From positions 124,001 to 188,000 of the forward strand of contig NZ_VDFV01000002.1 of NCBI RefSeq assembly GCF_006152145.1: a DNA stretch of 64,000 nucleotides, written 5' to 3'. The position numbers and the translations under genes were made by a program. Below the pieces are notes generated by a model. It saw only the letters and a list, made by a program, of their open reading frames with translations, searched no databases and had not been told where the DNA came from. Positions 53,451 to 61,763 of this stretch are shown here, one piece after another. Position 1 is the first letter of the stretch; the number at the start of each line of letters is the position of its first letter. This DNA is from Rubellimicrobium roseum. Its GTDB lineage: Bacteria > Pseudomonadota > Alphaproteobacteria > Rhodobacterales > Rhodobacteraceae.

Positions 53451-55061
53451 TCAGAATCGCAGGTCGAGTTGGCCGGTCCCGGCACGCGGCCGGGACGGAA
53501 CGGGATTCGCAGGTCCGCCGGGATCGAACGTCACCGGGCTGGGCGCATGGCCCGCTCGTTCCAAGGCCGGAGCACGACCCTGCGCGTCCCCGCCGCCCCG
53601 GTTCGCCTCTCCGCCTCCGATCGAGACGCTGACCGAGCCCAGGCCTTCGCTGCGCAACTCCTGCCGCAAGGTCTCGACGTGACGCCTCAGCAGATCGGCC
53701 GTGTCGGTCCGCGCCGCTTCGATCAGGACGCGCAGGCCGCCCTCGTCCACATCCACCCGCAGGCGGAGATGGCCGAGCTCCTCGGGCGCCAGGCTCATCT
53801 CCGCCCGCCCGCCGGTGCGCAGGATCGTCTGCTCCGCCACCTGACGGGCGATGCGACGCGCGGCCAGGGCCTCCCCGGGCAGGAGAACGGTCGGGGCAGC
53901 GCCGCTTGCGGCCGGAGCCAAGAGGACAAACGATTCGGACGCGGGCCCCTCGGGCAAGGGAACTCCGGAGTCATCGAGCAGGCGGCGTGGAGTGGCCGGC
54001 GATCCGGACGATGGGATACCGGACACGGCCAGATCCCCCGGCCGAGCGTTTGGGCGCGACCCGGCCGGAATCAGGGCTTCGGCTTCGGACCTTTGGCTTG
54101 CGAGCCCGGCAGAGGATGGTTCCGGCCGGACCGCTTCCGCGAAAGCGCCTGCTGGAGCCGGCAAGGACGCCAGCGACGGCGCAGAAGGTGTTTCGGGGCT
54201 CGGGGCGGGACCCTGGGCCGCCGGAGCCTTGGCCAAAGATGGGACGGGCACCTGGGTTCCCGGCGCTGGCAGGCCGACAAAGCCGGCCGCAACCGGCGTG
54301 CCGGTTGGCGAAGCGGAGAATGCTATCTGGCGAGGCGCCAGTTCATGCAGGAAGGGGGCCGAGGCGCCCTGCGCCCGCGCGCTCTCACGGGACACCGACG
54401 ATGTCTCCTGTGGCAACGACAGATTGTGCCGCAAAATTGCTGGGTCGGGCGGGGTGCCCTCCGCACCGTCCACGAAGGCTCGCGCCCCAGCAGGGGCCGG
54501 CCAAGTTTCAGACGTCTCGGTCAGACGGACGGTCGAGGCCTGCGCAGCAGCCGGCGATGGGAGGAACTCCGTCCGGGGCGGCGCGCCGGGGGGCATGACA
54601 GAGACCGCCTCGAATGCCGTACGCGGAACTCCGGTCGACACCGGCGCCAGCCCCGGATCAAGCGTGGCCGCCGGGTGGCCTGACCCGGTGGTCAGGTGGG
54701 ACAGGGCCGGCGCGGCCGAAGACGGACCGGGCCGCGGATCGGCCGCGCAGGCCGCGACGCGCGCTGCGGCGGCGGACCTGACCTCGGCCGAGGGCGTGGA
54801 GACCCCGGACACCGTCGGCCCCGGCCCGGCCGACGCGACGGCCGAGGCCAGGGCCGTCGCATTCTCGACGATTGGTGTCGGCTCGGCCGGCTCCGGAGGG
54901 ATCGCCTCGTCCGGCGGCCCGAGCTCTTCGGGTGCCGTGGCCGCTTCCTCAAGGAGGGCCGCGAAATCGCCGCCGCTCGCGGCGCACGGCCCGCCCCGCC
55001 CCGAGGCGGGAAGGTCCTGCGATGCGCGCCTGGCCCAAGCCGCCGTGACCGGCTCCAACAT
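53451..55061 (-). CDS. fliK: Flagellar hook-length control protein FliK
   Basis: A 536-residue protein with a long Pro/Ala/Ser-rich low-complexity first 400 residues and the conserved FliK C-terminal domain (AEMSLAPEELGHLRLRVDVDEGGLRVLIEAARTDTADLLRRHVETLRQEL). It measures hook length and switches export specificity. The start at 55061 (MLEPVTAAWARRAS) is the natural one after the divergent promoter region. It is transcribed before flgD and divergently from the flgJ-like gene. Confidence 0.88.
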   Translation of the reverse strand: MLEPVTAAWARRASQDLPASGRGGPCAASGGDFAALLEEAATAPEELGPPDEAIPPEPAEPTPIVENATALASAVASAGPGPTVSGVSTPSAEVRSAAAARVAACAADPRPGPSSAAPALSHLTTGSGHPAATLDPGLAPVSTGVPRTAFEAVSVMPPGAPPRTEFLPSPAAAQASTVRLTETSETWPAPAGARAFVDGAEGTPPDPAILRHNLSLPQETSSVSRESARAQGASAPFLHELAPRQIAFSASPTGTPVAAGFVGLPAPGTQVPVPSLAKAPAAQGPAPSPETPSAPSLASLPAPAGAFAEAVRPEPSSAGLASQRSEAEALIPAGSRPNARPGDLAVSGIPSSGSPATPRRLLDDSGVPLPEGPASESFVLLAPAASGAAPTVLLPGEALAARRIARQVAEQTILRTGGRAEMSLAPEELGHLRLRVDVDEGGLRVLIEAARTDTADLLRRHVETLRQELRSEGLGSVSVSIGGGEANRGGGDAQGRAPALERAGHAPSPVTFDPGGPANPVPSRPRAGTGQLDLRF

Positions 55062-55104
55062 CCGATTCGCCCCTGCTGTTCAGGTGCAGTGTTGCGCGGG
55101 AAGC

Positions 55105-55119
55105 TTACCAATCCTTTAC
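55105..55119. promoter_or_regulatory. CtrA-like box between fliK and flgJ-like gene
   Basis: TTAC-CAATCCT-TTAC: two half-sites with exactly the 7-base spacing of the CtrA consensus TTAA-N7-TTAA, one mismatch in each half. It is centrally placed in the 101-bp divergent region between fliK and the flgJ-like gene. CtrA controls flagellar genes in many alphaproteobacteria; its binding here is inferred. Confidence 0.5.
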
Positions 55120-55162
55120 CCGACGCGCGCAAGATGCCCGAAACATCTTGGGACATCGCCGC

Positions 55163-55438
55163 ATGATCACATCGCCGCCCTCCAATCCACTGGCCGAGCT
55201 TCCGGCCCGCGACGGTCCGCTCCGCGACGCCGCCGTCAGGCTCGAAGCAGGATTTCTCAAGGAAATGCTTGCCGCCGCCGGCCTGGGCCGCCCTCCCGGC
55301 GGGCTGGGCGGCGGCGCTGGCGAGGATCAGTTCGCCTCCTTCCTGCTCGATGCGCAGGCGCTTCGTCTGGCGCAGGCCGGGGGCATCGGGCTCGCCGAAT
55401 CGCTCTTCGAGGCGCTCAAGGCCCGCGATGCGACCTGA
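55163..55438 (+). CDS. FlgJ-like rod-binding protein
   Basis: A 91-residue protein with the rod-binding (Rod-binding/FlgJ N-domain) pattern: RDAAVRLEAGFLKEMLAAAGLG, EDQFASFLLDAQALRLAQAGGIGLAESLFEALKA. It lacks the muramidase domain of enterobacterial FlgJ, as is usual in alphaproteobacteria. Start ATG at 55163. It overlaps the next gene by 11 bases. Confidence 0.85.
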   Translation: MITSPPSNPLAELPARDGPLRDAAVRLEAGFLKEMLAAAGLGRPPGGLGGGAGEDQFASFLLDAQALRLAQAGGIGLAESLFEALKARDAT

Positions 55439-55754
55439 GCCCTCCGACCTGACCCTCCTCCTCGAGACGGAGCGCCGCCTGATCCTCACCGGGGACTGGT
55501 CCGGGCTCCAGAGCCTCGCGCCCCGCAAGGCGGCGCTCCTCGACCGGCTGCCTCCGGGCGCGCCCCTGCCGCCACTGGCCACCGCGCTGGCCCGCAATCA
55601 GGCGCTGCTCGCCGCCGCGATCGACGGCCTGCGCGACGCCCTGGGCCGCCGCGCCGCCCTGGAAGCCGCGCGCCGGGGCCTTGCGACCTACGACCCGAGC
55701 GGCCTGCGCGCCGCGCTGGCGGCGCCCTCGCCCCGGTACGAGCGCAAGGCCTGA
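55428..55754 (+). CDS. Probable flagellar export chaperone FlgN-like protein
   Basis: A 108-residue Ala/Leu/Arg-rich helical protein, MRPEPSDLTLLLETERRLILTGDWSGLQSLAPRKAALLDRL..., found beside FlgJ-like genes in related bacteria and often annotated as FlgN or hypothetical. The helical pattern with LLETERRLILTGD and NQALLAAAIDGLRDALGRRAALEAARRGLATYD is compatible with the FlgN export chaperone fold. Assignment is by context and composition; it begins inside the preceding gene. Confidence 0.65.
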   Translation: MRPEPSDLTLLLETERRLILTGDWSGLQSLAPRKAALLDRLPPGAPLPPLATALARNQALLAAAIDGLRDALGRRAALEAARRGLATYDPSGLRAALAAPSPRYERKA

Positions 55755-56039
55755 CCTCTCTCATCGCGCACCTCTTGCCGACGGCGCCTTCGCGTCGCCG
55801 GCCGCTCGTTCGCAAGGAATGGCCAGAACAAGAAGCAGTTGAGTCAAACTGCTCGCATCACGTCCTTCGGCGTTAGGCGCTTCTTTACGCCTTCGACCCC
55901 AGGATGTTCCGGCATCCCGAAGGATGGCGCGGCGACCCGCCGCGGACGTCAGAATGGCCCGTCATGCCGGCGGCCAACACCTCCCGGCATCCCGAAACCC
56001 TGGCGCAAAATGCGCCGCACACAACAGGACATCTCCATG
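55755..56039. other. Degenerate intergenic debris with 13-bp direct repeats
   Basis: This stretch follows the FlgN-like gene and separates it from the motB remnant. CCGGCATCCCGAA is repeated at 55909-55921 and 55984-55996, 75 bases apart, followed by similar bases GGCGC. I see no gene. It may represent an eroded coding end of motB or another flagellar gene, or a deletion junction. Confidence 0.5.
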
Positions 56040-56128
56040 GCCACCTTCCAGGCGCCCCCGTGATGCCCCCCTTCGCCCGACACCTTCTTGCGCTTGAGAA
56101 TAATCGGCGCTGCCGCGGCCTTGGCCAT
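56040..56128 (-). pseudogene. motB 5' remnant (truncated flagellar motor protein)
   Basis: Reading from ATG at 56128 on the minus strand gives MAKAAAAPIILKRKKV, then SGEGGHHGGAWKVA. This is the characteristic cytoplasmic start of alphaproteobacterial MotB, which normally continues into YADFVTAMMAFFLLMWLL. Here the next codons are MEMSCCVRR and there is no transmembrane helix or OmpA-like domain. So only about 30 codons of motB survive. GGGAG lies 9 bases upstream of the ATG. The neighbouring flagellar genes suggest a deletion within the local cluster. Confidence 0.75.
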
Positions 56129-56225
56129 GGTCGTAACTCCCATATCTCACCCGGGAGTTGTCATAGGCCGGAAAGCGACAACGCTCTCTTAACGTCTCGA
56201 ATCCTGCACAAAGGTTGCGGGCGCC

Positions 56226-56633
56226 TCACTCCGTGGGAGAGGCGGAATGGTCGTGGTAGGATTTCTCCTCGACCAGGGTCGAGCCGGTCAGGCCGTTGAT
56301 CTCGCGCTTGAGCGCGGCGCGGCGGTCGTTGGTGCGATAGACCGCCTGCGCGAGACGCACGAAGCCCTCGCCGAAGTCGCCGCGGGCGTCATGGGCACGG
56401 ATATCGTCCTCGATGTCCCAGAGCGCCTCGTTGACGGCCCGGAGCTCGGCTTCCACGGCGTCGAGCGCGGGGCTGCGCGGGATGGCGCGGGCGGCCACCG
56501 TTTCCAAGGCGCAGAGTTCTCGTTTGACGTTCTCCACCTTCTCGGGGGCGTCAATGCGTTCGGACTTGATGCGCAGGATGGCGATCTTGTCGAGAAGCTC
56601 GCCGGCCGAGACTGGCACCAGAAGGTCGGTCAT
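56226..56633 (-). CDS. DUF6165 family protein
   Basis: A 135-residue helical protein, MTDLLVPVSAGELLDKIAILRIKSERIDAPEKVENVKRELCALE..., matching the DUF6165 family found next to TPR glycosyltransferase genes. Segment KIAILRIKSERI and the terminal YRTNDRRAALKREIN are the conserved parts. Function unknown. The ATG overlaps the TPR-glycosyltransferase stop by four bases (ATGA), implying translational coupling. Confidence 0.87.
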   Translation of the reverse strand: MTDLLVPVSAGELLDKIAILRIKSERIDAPEKVENVKRELCALETVAARAIPRSPALDAVEAELRAVNEALWDIEDDIRAHDARGDFGEGFVRLAQAVYRTNDRRAALKREINGLTGSTLVEEKSYHDHSASPTE

Positions 56634-58003
56634 GGAACGTGTCCTTGGAGGCGTGCGGCGAGGTCGGCGCGAACGCGGCCGAGGACGCCGGACCAGTCGC
56701 GCGGTCGGTCCTGTCGGATGAGGCGCATGGAGGGATACCAAGGCGTCGTGTCGCCCTTCGGGCCCCAGAGCCAGAAGGCGTCCCAGTGGAGCAGGGTCCA
56801 GACCGGACGGCCCAGGCTGCCCGCCAGATGTGCTGTGACGGTGTCGGAGGTGACGATCAGGTCCATCTCCTCCATGAGCGCGGCGCAGTCGGCGAAGTCG
56901 CGGTCGGTGCTGCCTGCGTCGACGATGAAGGCCGAGGTCCCGTCGGCTTGGAAGGCCGCGAGTTCGGGGCCCTTGTAGAGCGAGAAGAGCTGGAGGCCGG
57001 GCAGGTCGAGGAGCGCGTGCAACTCGGTGTGCGGGAAGCTGCGGAAGGCGTTCGCGCGGTAGGTGACGGAGCCGCACCAGACCACGCCCACTTTAAGGCG
57101 GTCCCGGAACGGCGCGACGATCCCGCGGGCGCGGGCGCGCGAATCCTCGGGGATCGACAGGCGCGTCGGCGGGGGCACGGCGTCGTCCACGGCGAAGTGG
57201 ATGATGGGCAGGTCCATCATGTCGACCCAGACATCGAATTCGTCGGCCCGCATGGAGGAGGCGACGCGGTCGGCTCCCTCCACGCCTTGCATGAGGCGCA
57301 GGAGGGGGTTCTCGCTCAGCAGCAGCACGCTGGCCGGCTCGATGTGACGCAGGATGGGCAGGAAGCGCGCGAAGCAGAGCGCGTCGCCGAAGCCCTGCTC
57401 GGGCAGGACGAGAATGGTGCGGCCCTCGATCGGGCCGCCGTCCCACTTGGGCGCCTCGATCCTGCGGGGGGCGAGCTCGCCTGTCTCCCACCGGGCCGCG
57501 TAATGGCCGAAGCCCGCGCCGTAGCGCCTGGCCGCGAGCTGCGTCAGGGCGAGCTGGATCTTCATCTCGGCATGAGCGGGGAAGCGGCGAACGCCGTCCT
57601 CGAGGAGTTCGATGCCTTCGTCGAGGCGGCCCAGGGAACGGAGCGACTTGCCGGCCATGGCGAGATGGTTGGGGTCGTGGGGCGCGGCGCGCATGATCTC
57701 GCGGCGCAGGGCGAGGCTGCGCTCGTGCTCGCCCAGATCGTTGAGGATGTTGGCGAGGTTGTTGAGCACGCCCGGCGCGGTGGGGTCGAGGGCGAAGGCC
57801 CGCTCCTGCGCGCGGCGGGCCTGGTCGTAGTGCCCCTCGGCGCGCAGGAGGGCGCCGAGGTTGGTCCAGATCCCGGCATCGTCCGGGGCGCGCGCGAGCA
57901 CCGCGGCGTAGAGCGGCAGCGCCTCGGCCCGCCGGCCGGCACGATGGGCGGCGATGGCGTGGCTGCGCAGGGCCGTCAGGTCGTCCTCGGCCGCGATGGT
58001 CAT
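56630..58003 (-). CDS. TPR-containing glycosyltransferase-like protein (GT9-like C-terminal domain)
   Basis: A 457-residue cytosolic protein. Three to four TPR repeats occupy residues 10-165 (SHAIAAHRAGRRAEALPLYAAVLARAPDDAGIWTNLG and following). The C-terminal half carries PKWDGGPIEGRTILVLPEQGFGDALCFARFLPIL, VGVVWCGS, and CAALMEEMDLIVTSDTVTAHLAGSLGRPVWTLLHW, the pattern of GT9/heptosyltransferase-like enzymes in TPR-glycosyltransferases. Likely glycosylates a surface structure or flagellin (inference from context). It overlaps both neighbours by four bases. Confidence 0.85.
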   Translation of the reverse strand: MTIAAEDDLTALRSHAIAAHRAGRRAEALPLYAAVLARAPDDAGIWTNLGALLRAEGHYDQARRAQERAFALDPTAPGVLNNLANILNDLGEHERSLALRREIMRAAPHDPNHLAMAGKSLRSLGRLDEGIELLEDGVRRFPAHAEMKIQLALTQLAARRYGAGFGHYAARWETGELAPRRIEAPKWDGGPIEGRTILVLPEQGFGDALCFARFLPILRHIEPASVLLLSENPLLRLMQGVEGADRVASSMRADEFDVWVDMMDLPIIHFAVDDAVPPPTRLSIPEDSRARARGIVAPFRDRLKVGVVWCGSVTYRANAFRSFPHTELHALLDLPGLQLFSLYKGPELAAFQADGTSAFIVDAGSTDRDFADCAALMEEMDLIVTSDTVTAHLAGSLGRPVWTLLHWDAFWLWGPKGDTTPWYPSMRLIRQDRPRDWSGVLGRVRADLAARLQGHVP

Positions 58004-58803
58004 TCGGCGGCCTTCTCGCGGCGCCTGACGGGCTGGACGAGGCGCGGCGGGCGGCGCTCCTCGGCGGCGGCGAAGAGCGAGAAGGTCTGGTTCACGTAGT
58101 TCACCGCGCCCGAGATGAGGTCCATGTAGTCGCGCAGGTCGGGCGTCATCTCGGCCTCGACCACCGCCACGCCGCGGTCGGGGGGCGTGGTCTCGAACAG
58201 GGCATAGAAGAGCGGGTCGCCGCGCCGGATGCGGAGGGGCTTCTGGGGCTCGTGCCATTCGAAGGCCCACATCAGCGGGCGCGGCCAGACATCGATGGGG
58301 AAGCGGCCGCCGAAGATGGTGCCGGGGAGCGGGTCCGGTGTGTAATGCATGAAGGGGGCGACCTGGCTCAGGTAGACGGGCTCATCGGCCACGAAGAGAT
58401 AGGGCAGCGAGAGCTGGATCGTGGGAACGCCGGGGTGGCGCCATTCGGGCTCGGGCGTGAGGTGGAGCTTCTCGCCGAGCTTGGAGGCGCGGATGGCGCT
58501 GGCCTCGCCGGCGAGGTTGCGCAGGACGGGCTTGCCCTTGTCGTCGCGGGCGAAGCCCACGTGCATGTCGAAGGGCGCACGGATCAGGAAGTGGCGCGAT
58601 TCGAGGTTGATGACCGCCGGGCAGCGCGAGGCGCTTTTCGCGTGGCGGCGATCGAGGTCGACGGAGCGGACCCGCTCGGGCGGGGCGTAGATGATGCCGC
58701 CCTTGGTTTCCGTCAGGCACCAGCCCACCGTGACGGGACCGCGGCCTGAGTCATGCCCGGCCTGGGGCTCCGCATCCCGCTCGAAGCTCACCGAGATCCT
58801 CAT
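58000..58803 (-). CDS. Conserved protein of unknown function (DUF6065-like)
   Basis: A 267-residue protein without a signal peptide. It contains CLTETKGGIIYAPPERVRSVDLDRR, LIRAPFDMHVGFARDDKGKPVLRNLAGEAS and PIDVWPRPLMWAFEWHEPQKPLRIRRGDPLFYALFETT. I think this is DUF6065-like, which co-occurs with glycan and TPR genes, but the assignment is from memory of family shape. It overlaps the TPR glycosyltransferase gene by four bases, and is 67 bp from the upstream GT4 gene. A role with the glycosyltransferases is likely by linkage. Confidence 0.65.
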   Translation of the reverse strand: MRISVSFERDAEPQAGHDSGRGPVTVGWCLTETKGGIIYAPPERVRSVDLDRRHAKSASRCPAVINLESRHFLIRAPFDMHVGFARDDKGKPVLRNLAGEASAIRASKLGEKLHLTPEPEWRHPGVPTIQLSLPYLFVADEPVYLSQVAPFMHYTPDPLPGTIFGGRFPIDVWPRPLMWAFEWHEPQKPLRIRRGDPLFYALFETTPPDRGVAVVEAEMTPDLRDYMDLISGAVNYVNQTFSLFAAAEERRPPRLVQPVRRREKAAE

Positions 58804-58870
58804 GGCGCCCCTCCTCGTGCCCGACGGCCCGGAGGTAACCCGAAAGCGGTCGCGAAGGCAAAGGGCGTGG

Positions 58871-60544
58871 TCAGGAGCGGCGCAGCGGCGGCTCGGGCAG
58901 GCGCAGCGCGTCGGCCTTGGCCAGCACGAGGACGGTGGAGGCCACCGTCACGGGATCGAGCCCGAGATGGCGCGCGAGGTCGAGGACCGTCAGGCCGGGC
59001 CTCTTGGTCACGGCCCGGAGGACCCGGAGCGACATCTCGGGCGTGGCGACACGGCGGCGGTAGAGGGCACGACCGGAGAGGCGGTCGTTGATGTCGAGGA
59101 ACCCAGGTCCTCCCTGCGGCCCGGGATGGATCGGGGTCGCGCCGTCGAGCGCGGCGGAGGGGTAGTCGGCGTAGAGCTCGAAGGGGTCGATCTCGAGCGG
59201 GTTCGGCAGGCCGGGGGCGAGGGCGGGCGTCGTGGGCGTGGCGCCACGCCGCCGCTCGGCCAGGTCGCGGGCGAGGTCGAGGTAGAGCGGGACGATGCGC
59301 GACCAGTCGAGATGGGCCGCGACGTGGCGGCGACCGGCCTCTCCCATCCGGGCGCGGAGCCCGGGGTCGCGGATCAGCGTCCCCAGCGCGCGGGCGTAGG
59401 CGGGCACGTCGATCTGGACATGGGCCTGCACCAGCGTGAGGTGGTGGAGATAGGCGTCGGTGCCGTCCGAGAAGCGCCGGGCGAGCTGGCCCCCCAGGCC
59501 CGGCGGCGCCATGCGGGTGGGCACGAGGAACCCCGTCTCGCCGTGGCGGACGGTGTCGCGGAAGCCGTCCCAGTCGGGCATGACCACCGGCAGGCCCGCC
59601 GCCATGGCTTCGACCGGGACAAGGCCGAAGGTTTCCTGGATCGAGTCGGAGGGCAGCGTGAAGAGGTCCGCCCCCGCCCAGGCGTCCCGCCGCACCTGCG
59701 GGTCGCGGCCGTCGAGAAGGCGCACCGTCACGGAGGGCGCGAGCTGCGCCGCTTCTCGGTGGAGCGCCTCCTCCTCGGGGCGGCTGGCCCAGCCGGTGAG
59801 CCAGAGATGCAGCGGCCGGTCGAAGGTCCGGGCGATCTCCTCCAGCGCCAGCATCAGCGGGACGGGGTTGGCCTTCTCGACCACGGACAGGCGGCCCATG
59901 GTCATGACGACCACGGCCTCGGGCGGCGCGTCCTGCGCGGCGCGGAATCCCTCGCGCGCGCCGGGGCGGGACGCGAAGGCGGCCGCGTCGACGCCGAGCG
60001 GGATCACGGGAAGCTGCGGCTGGGGGACCCGCGTCGCGCCGAAGCGTTGGCGGAAGTAGGCAGCCTCGGCCGCGAACTGGCGCGCGAGCACCGAGCGGAC
60101 GGCGCGCGAGGTGCAGATGATGGCGTCCCACTCCTCCACCGGCTCGGACATGAGGGCGTGAAGGCTCTCGATGATGCGGCGGGTGGAGACGGTGTGAGTG
60201 AGGCCCACGAGCGAGAGCCGCTCGGGCCCCAGGCGCTGGCGGCGCCAGGCGGCGGCTTGGAAGCTGGGAGCCGGAAAGAACACGCAGCCCGCGTCCCCGA
60301 AGTCGCCGCCGCCCAGGAGCGGCGTCGCGCGCAGGGGCCGCGTCTCGCCCCGGTCCCGGAGGAGTTGCGCGAGCACCTGCCCGTGCTCGGGCGTATCGGT
60401 CACGACGCGGATCTCGGGCGCGCCGGAATGGGCGAGCCAAGCGTTCAGGAAGCCGGTGCCGGCCGAGCGGCGGCCGACGAGGTCCTTGCCCGCCCCTTCG
60501 ACCATGTCGGGGTGGAAGAAGATGGCGGGGACAGGATGGTCCAT
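58871..60544 (-). CDS. GT4-like glycosyltransferase with C-terminal winged-helix-like domain
   Basis: A 557-residue protein. The N-terminal Rossmann-like half (MDHPVPAIFFHPDMVEGAGKDLVGRRS) is followed by VVVMTMGRLSVVEKANPVPLML and the nucleotide-sugar site DLFTLPSDSIQETFGLVPVEAMAAGLPVVMPDWDG, the classical GT4 motif with catalytic glutamate. The last about 55 residues, MSLRVLRAVTKRPGLTVLDLARHLGLDPVTVASTVLVLAKADALRL, resemble a winged helix-turn-helix domain, unusual for a sugar transferase. Acceptor unknown. It is between DUF6065-like and MocA genes on the same strand. Confidence 0.85.
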   Translation of the reverse strand: MDHPVPAIFFHPDMVEGAGKDLVGRRSAGTGFLNAWLAHSGAPEIRVVTDTPEHGQVLAQLLRDRGETRPLRATPLLGGGDFGDAGCVFFPAPSFQAAAWRRQRLGPERLSLVGLTHTVSTRRIIESLHALMSEPVEEWDAIICTSRAVRSVLARQFAAEAAYFRQRFGATRVPQPQLPVIPLGVDAAAFASRPGAREGFRAAQDAPPEAVVVMTMGRLSVVEKANPVPLMLALEEIARTFDRPLHLWLTGWASRPEEEALHREAAQLAPSVTVRLLDGRDPQVRRDAWAGADLFTLPSDSIQETFGLVPVEAMAAGLPVVMPDWDGFRDTVRHGETGFLVPTRMAPPGLGGQLARRFSDGTDAYLHHLTLVQAHVQIDVPAYARALGTLIRDPGLRARMGEAGRRHVAAHLDWSRIVPLYLDLARDLAERRRGATPTTPALAPGLPNPLEIDPFELYADYPSAALDGATPIHPGPQGGPGFLDINDRLSGRALYRRRVATPEMSLRVLRAVTKRPGLTVLDLARHLGLDPVTVASTVLVLAKADALRLPEPPLRRS

Positions 60545-60572
60545 GCGGGCCGGATGCCTTGGCGGAATGGGG

Positions 60573-61763
60573 TCAGACCGCCATGTCGACCGAGTGACCC
60601 TGGTCGGATAGCACGGCGAGGTCGATGACCCGCTGGAGCATGGCGCCGCGGGCGAAATCCGGCAGGACGCCCGTGCCGGCCCGGATGGCCGCGATGAACC
60701 GCTCGTAGTTGGTCGGAACCGGCGGCGCGTCGAGATCGCGCCAAGTGCCGGTCAGCATGTCGTCGCCAAACGAGCCGCGCAGCTGGCTGAAGACGTTGCT
60801 GCCGCGCACCTCCAGCCCGCCCTTGGTGCCGAAGAGGCGCAGGGTGAGGTCGTTGAGGTGGCCGGAGGCGTAGCGCGTGGCATGGATCACCCCCACCGCG
60901 TCGTTGGCGAGCCGCACGTGCATCACCGCGCTGTCGTTGGCGTCGAGCAGGTATTCGCCGATCCGGTGGCCCGGCGCCTTGGGGAAGGTGGCGAGCCGGC
61001 AGGACACGTTGCAGGGCGGCGAGCCCGCGATGTGCGAGGCGTAGTCGATGATGTGGACGCCCACGTCGCCCAGGACGCCCATGGAGCCGTGCCCCTTGCT
61101 GAGCCGCCAGAGCCAGGTGGGCGACTCGGACCATTCGCCCCAGGCGGGCTGGGTCAGCCAGGACTGGAGGTAGGAGGCCTCGAAGTGCCGCACCTCGCCG
61201 ATGTGCCCTTCGGCCACGAGGTGCGCCGCCTCGTTGAGCGCGGCCACGTTGCGATAGGTGAGGTTCACCATGTTCACCACGCCCATCATCGAGGCCACCT
61301 GCGCCATCTCGGCGGCGTGGGCGTAATTGGTGGCCAGGGGCTTTTCGCACAGGACGTGCTTGCGGGCCCGCAGGAAGGGCATGGTGGTGACGTAGTGCAC
61401 CGCGTCCGGGGTGATGTTGGTCACGGCATCGAACTCGCCCCAGGCGAGCGCCTCCTCGACAGAAGCGAAGCCCTGCGGGATGCCATGCTCGGCGTTGAAG
61501 GCTGAGCGGCGCTCTTCGCTCACGTCCACGCTGCCCACGAGGGTCACGCCCGGAATGGCGGAGAAGCCCTTGCTCTGGAGCCGGGCCATGTTGCCGGTGC
61601 CCAGGACGAGCAGGCGCACCGGCTTGTCGCCCTTGGCCTCGGCGGCCACGGGACGGCCGGCGGGCTGCAGCTCGCCCTGCCGGCGATCGAGCGGAGCCTC
61701 GGCCCAGCCGGCGGCGCCGGCCTCGGTCTGGCCAGCGGTGGTCCGGGGGGTTTCGGTGGTCAA
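60573..61763 (-). CDS. Gfo/Idh/MocA-family oxidoreductase (ThuB-like)
   Basis: A 396-residue NAD(P)-dependent sugar oxidoreductase. The dinucleotide motif is [32 protein letters not shown], the catalytic-lysine segment [18 protein letters not shown], and [16 protein letters not shown] with HIIDYA as the second-domain histidine. Start TTG at 61763 shares a TTGA overlap with the ThuA stop and has GGAGG seven bases before it. In rhizobia ThuA-ThuB pair in conversion of trehalose to 3-keto sugars; a similar keto-sugar chemistry is inferred here. Confidence 0.9.
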   Translation of the reverse strand: MTTETPRTTAGQTEAGAAGWAEAPLDRRQGELQPAGRPVAAEAKGDKPVRLLVLGTGNMARLQSKGFSAIPGVTLVGSVDVSEERRSAFNAEHGIPQGFASVEEALAWGEFDAVTNITPDAVHYVTTMPFLRARKHVLCEKPLATNYAHAAEMAQVASMMGVVNMVNLTYRNVAALNEAAHLVAEGHIGEVRHFEASYLQSWLTQPAWGEWSESPTWLWRLSKGHGSMGVLGDVGVHIIDYASHIAGSPPCNVSCRLATFPKAPGHRIGEYLLDANDSAVMHVRLANDAVGVIHATRYASGHLNDLTLRLFGTKGGLEVRGSNVFSQLRGSFGDDMLTGTWRDLDAPPVPTNYERFIAAIRAGTGVLPDFARGAMLQRVIDLAVLSDQGHSVDMAV

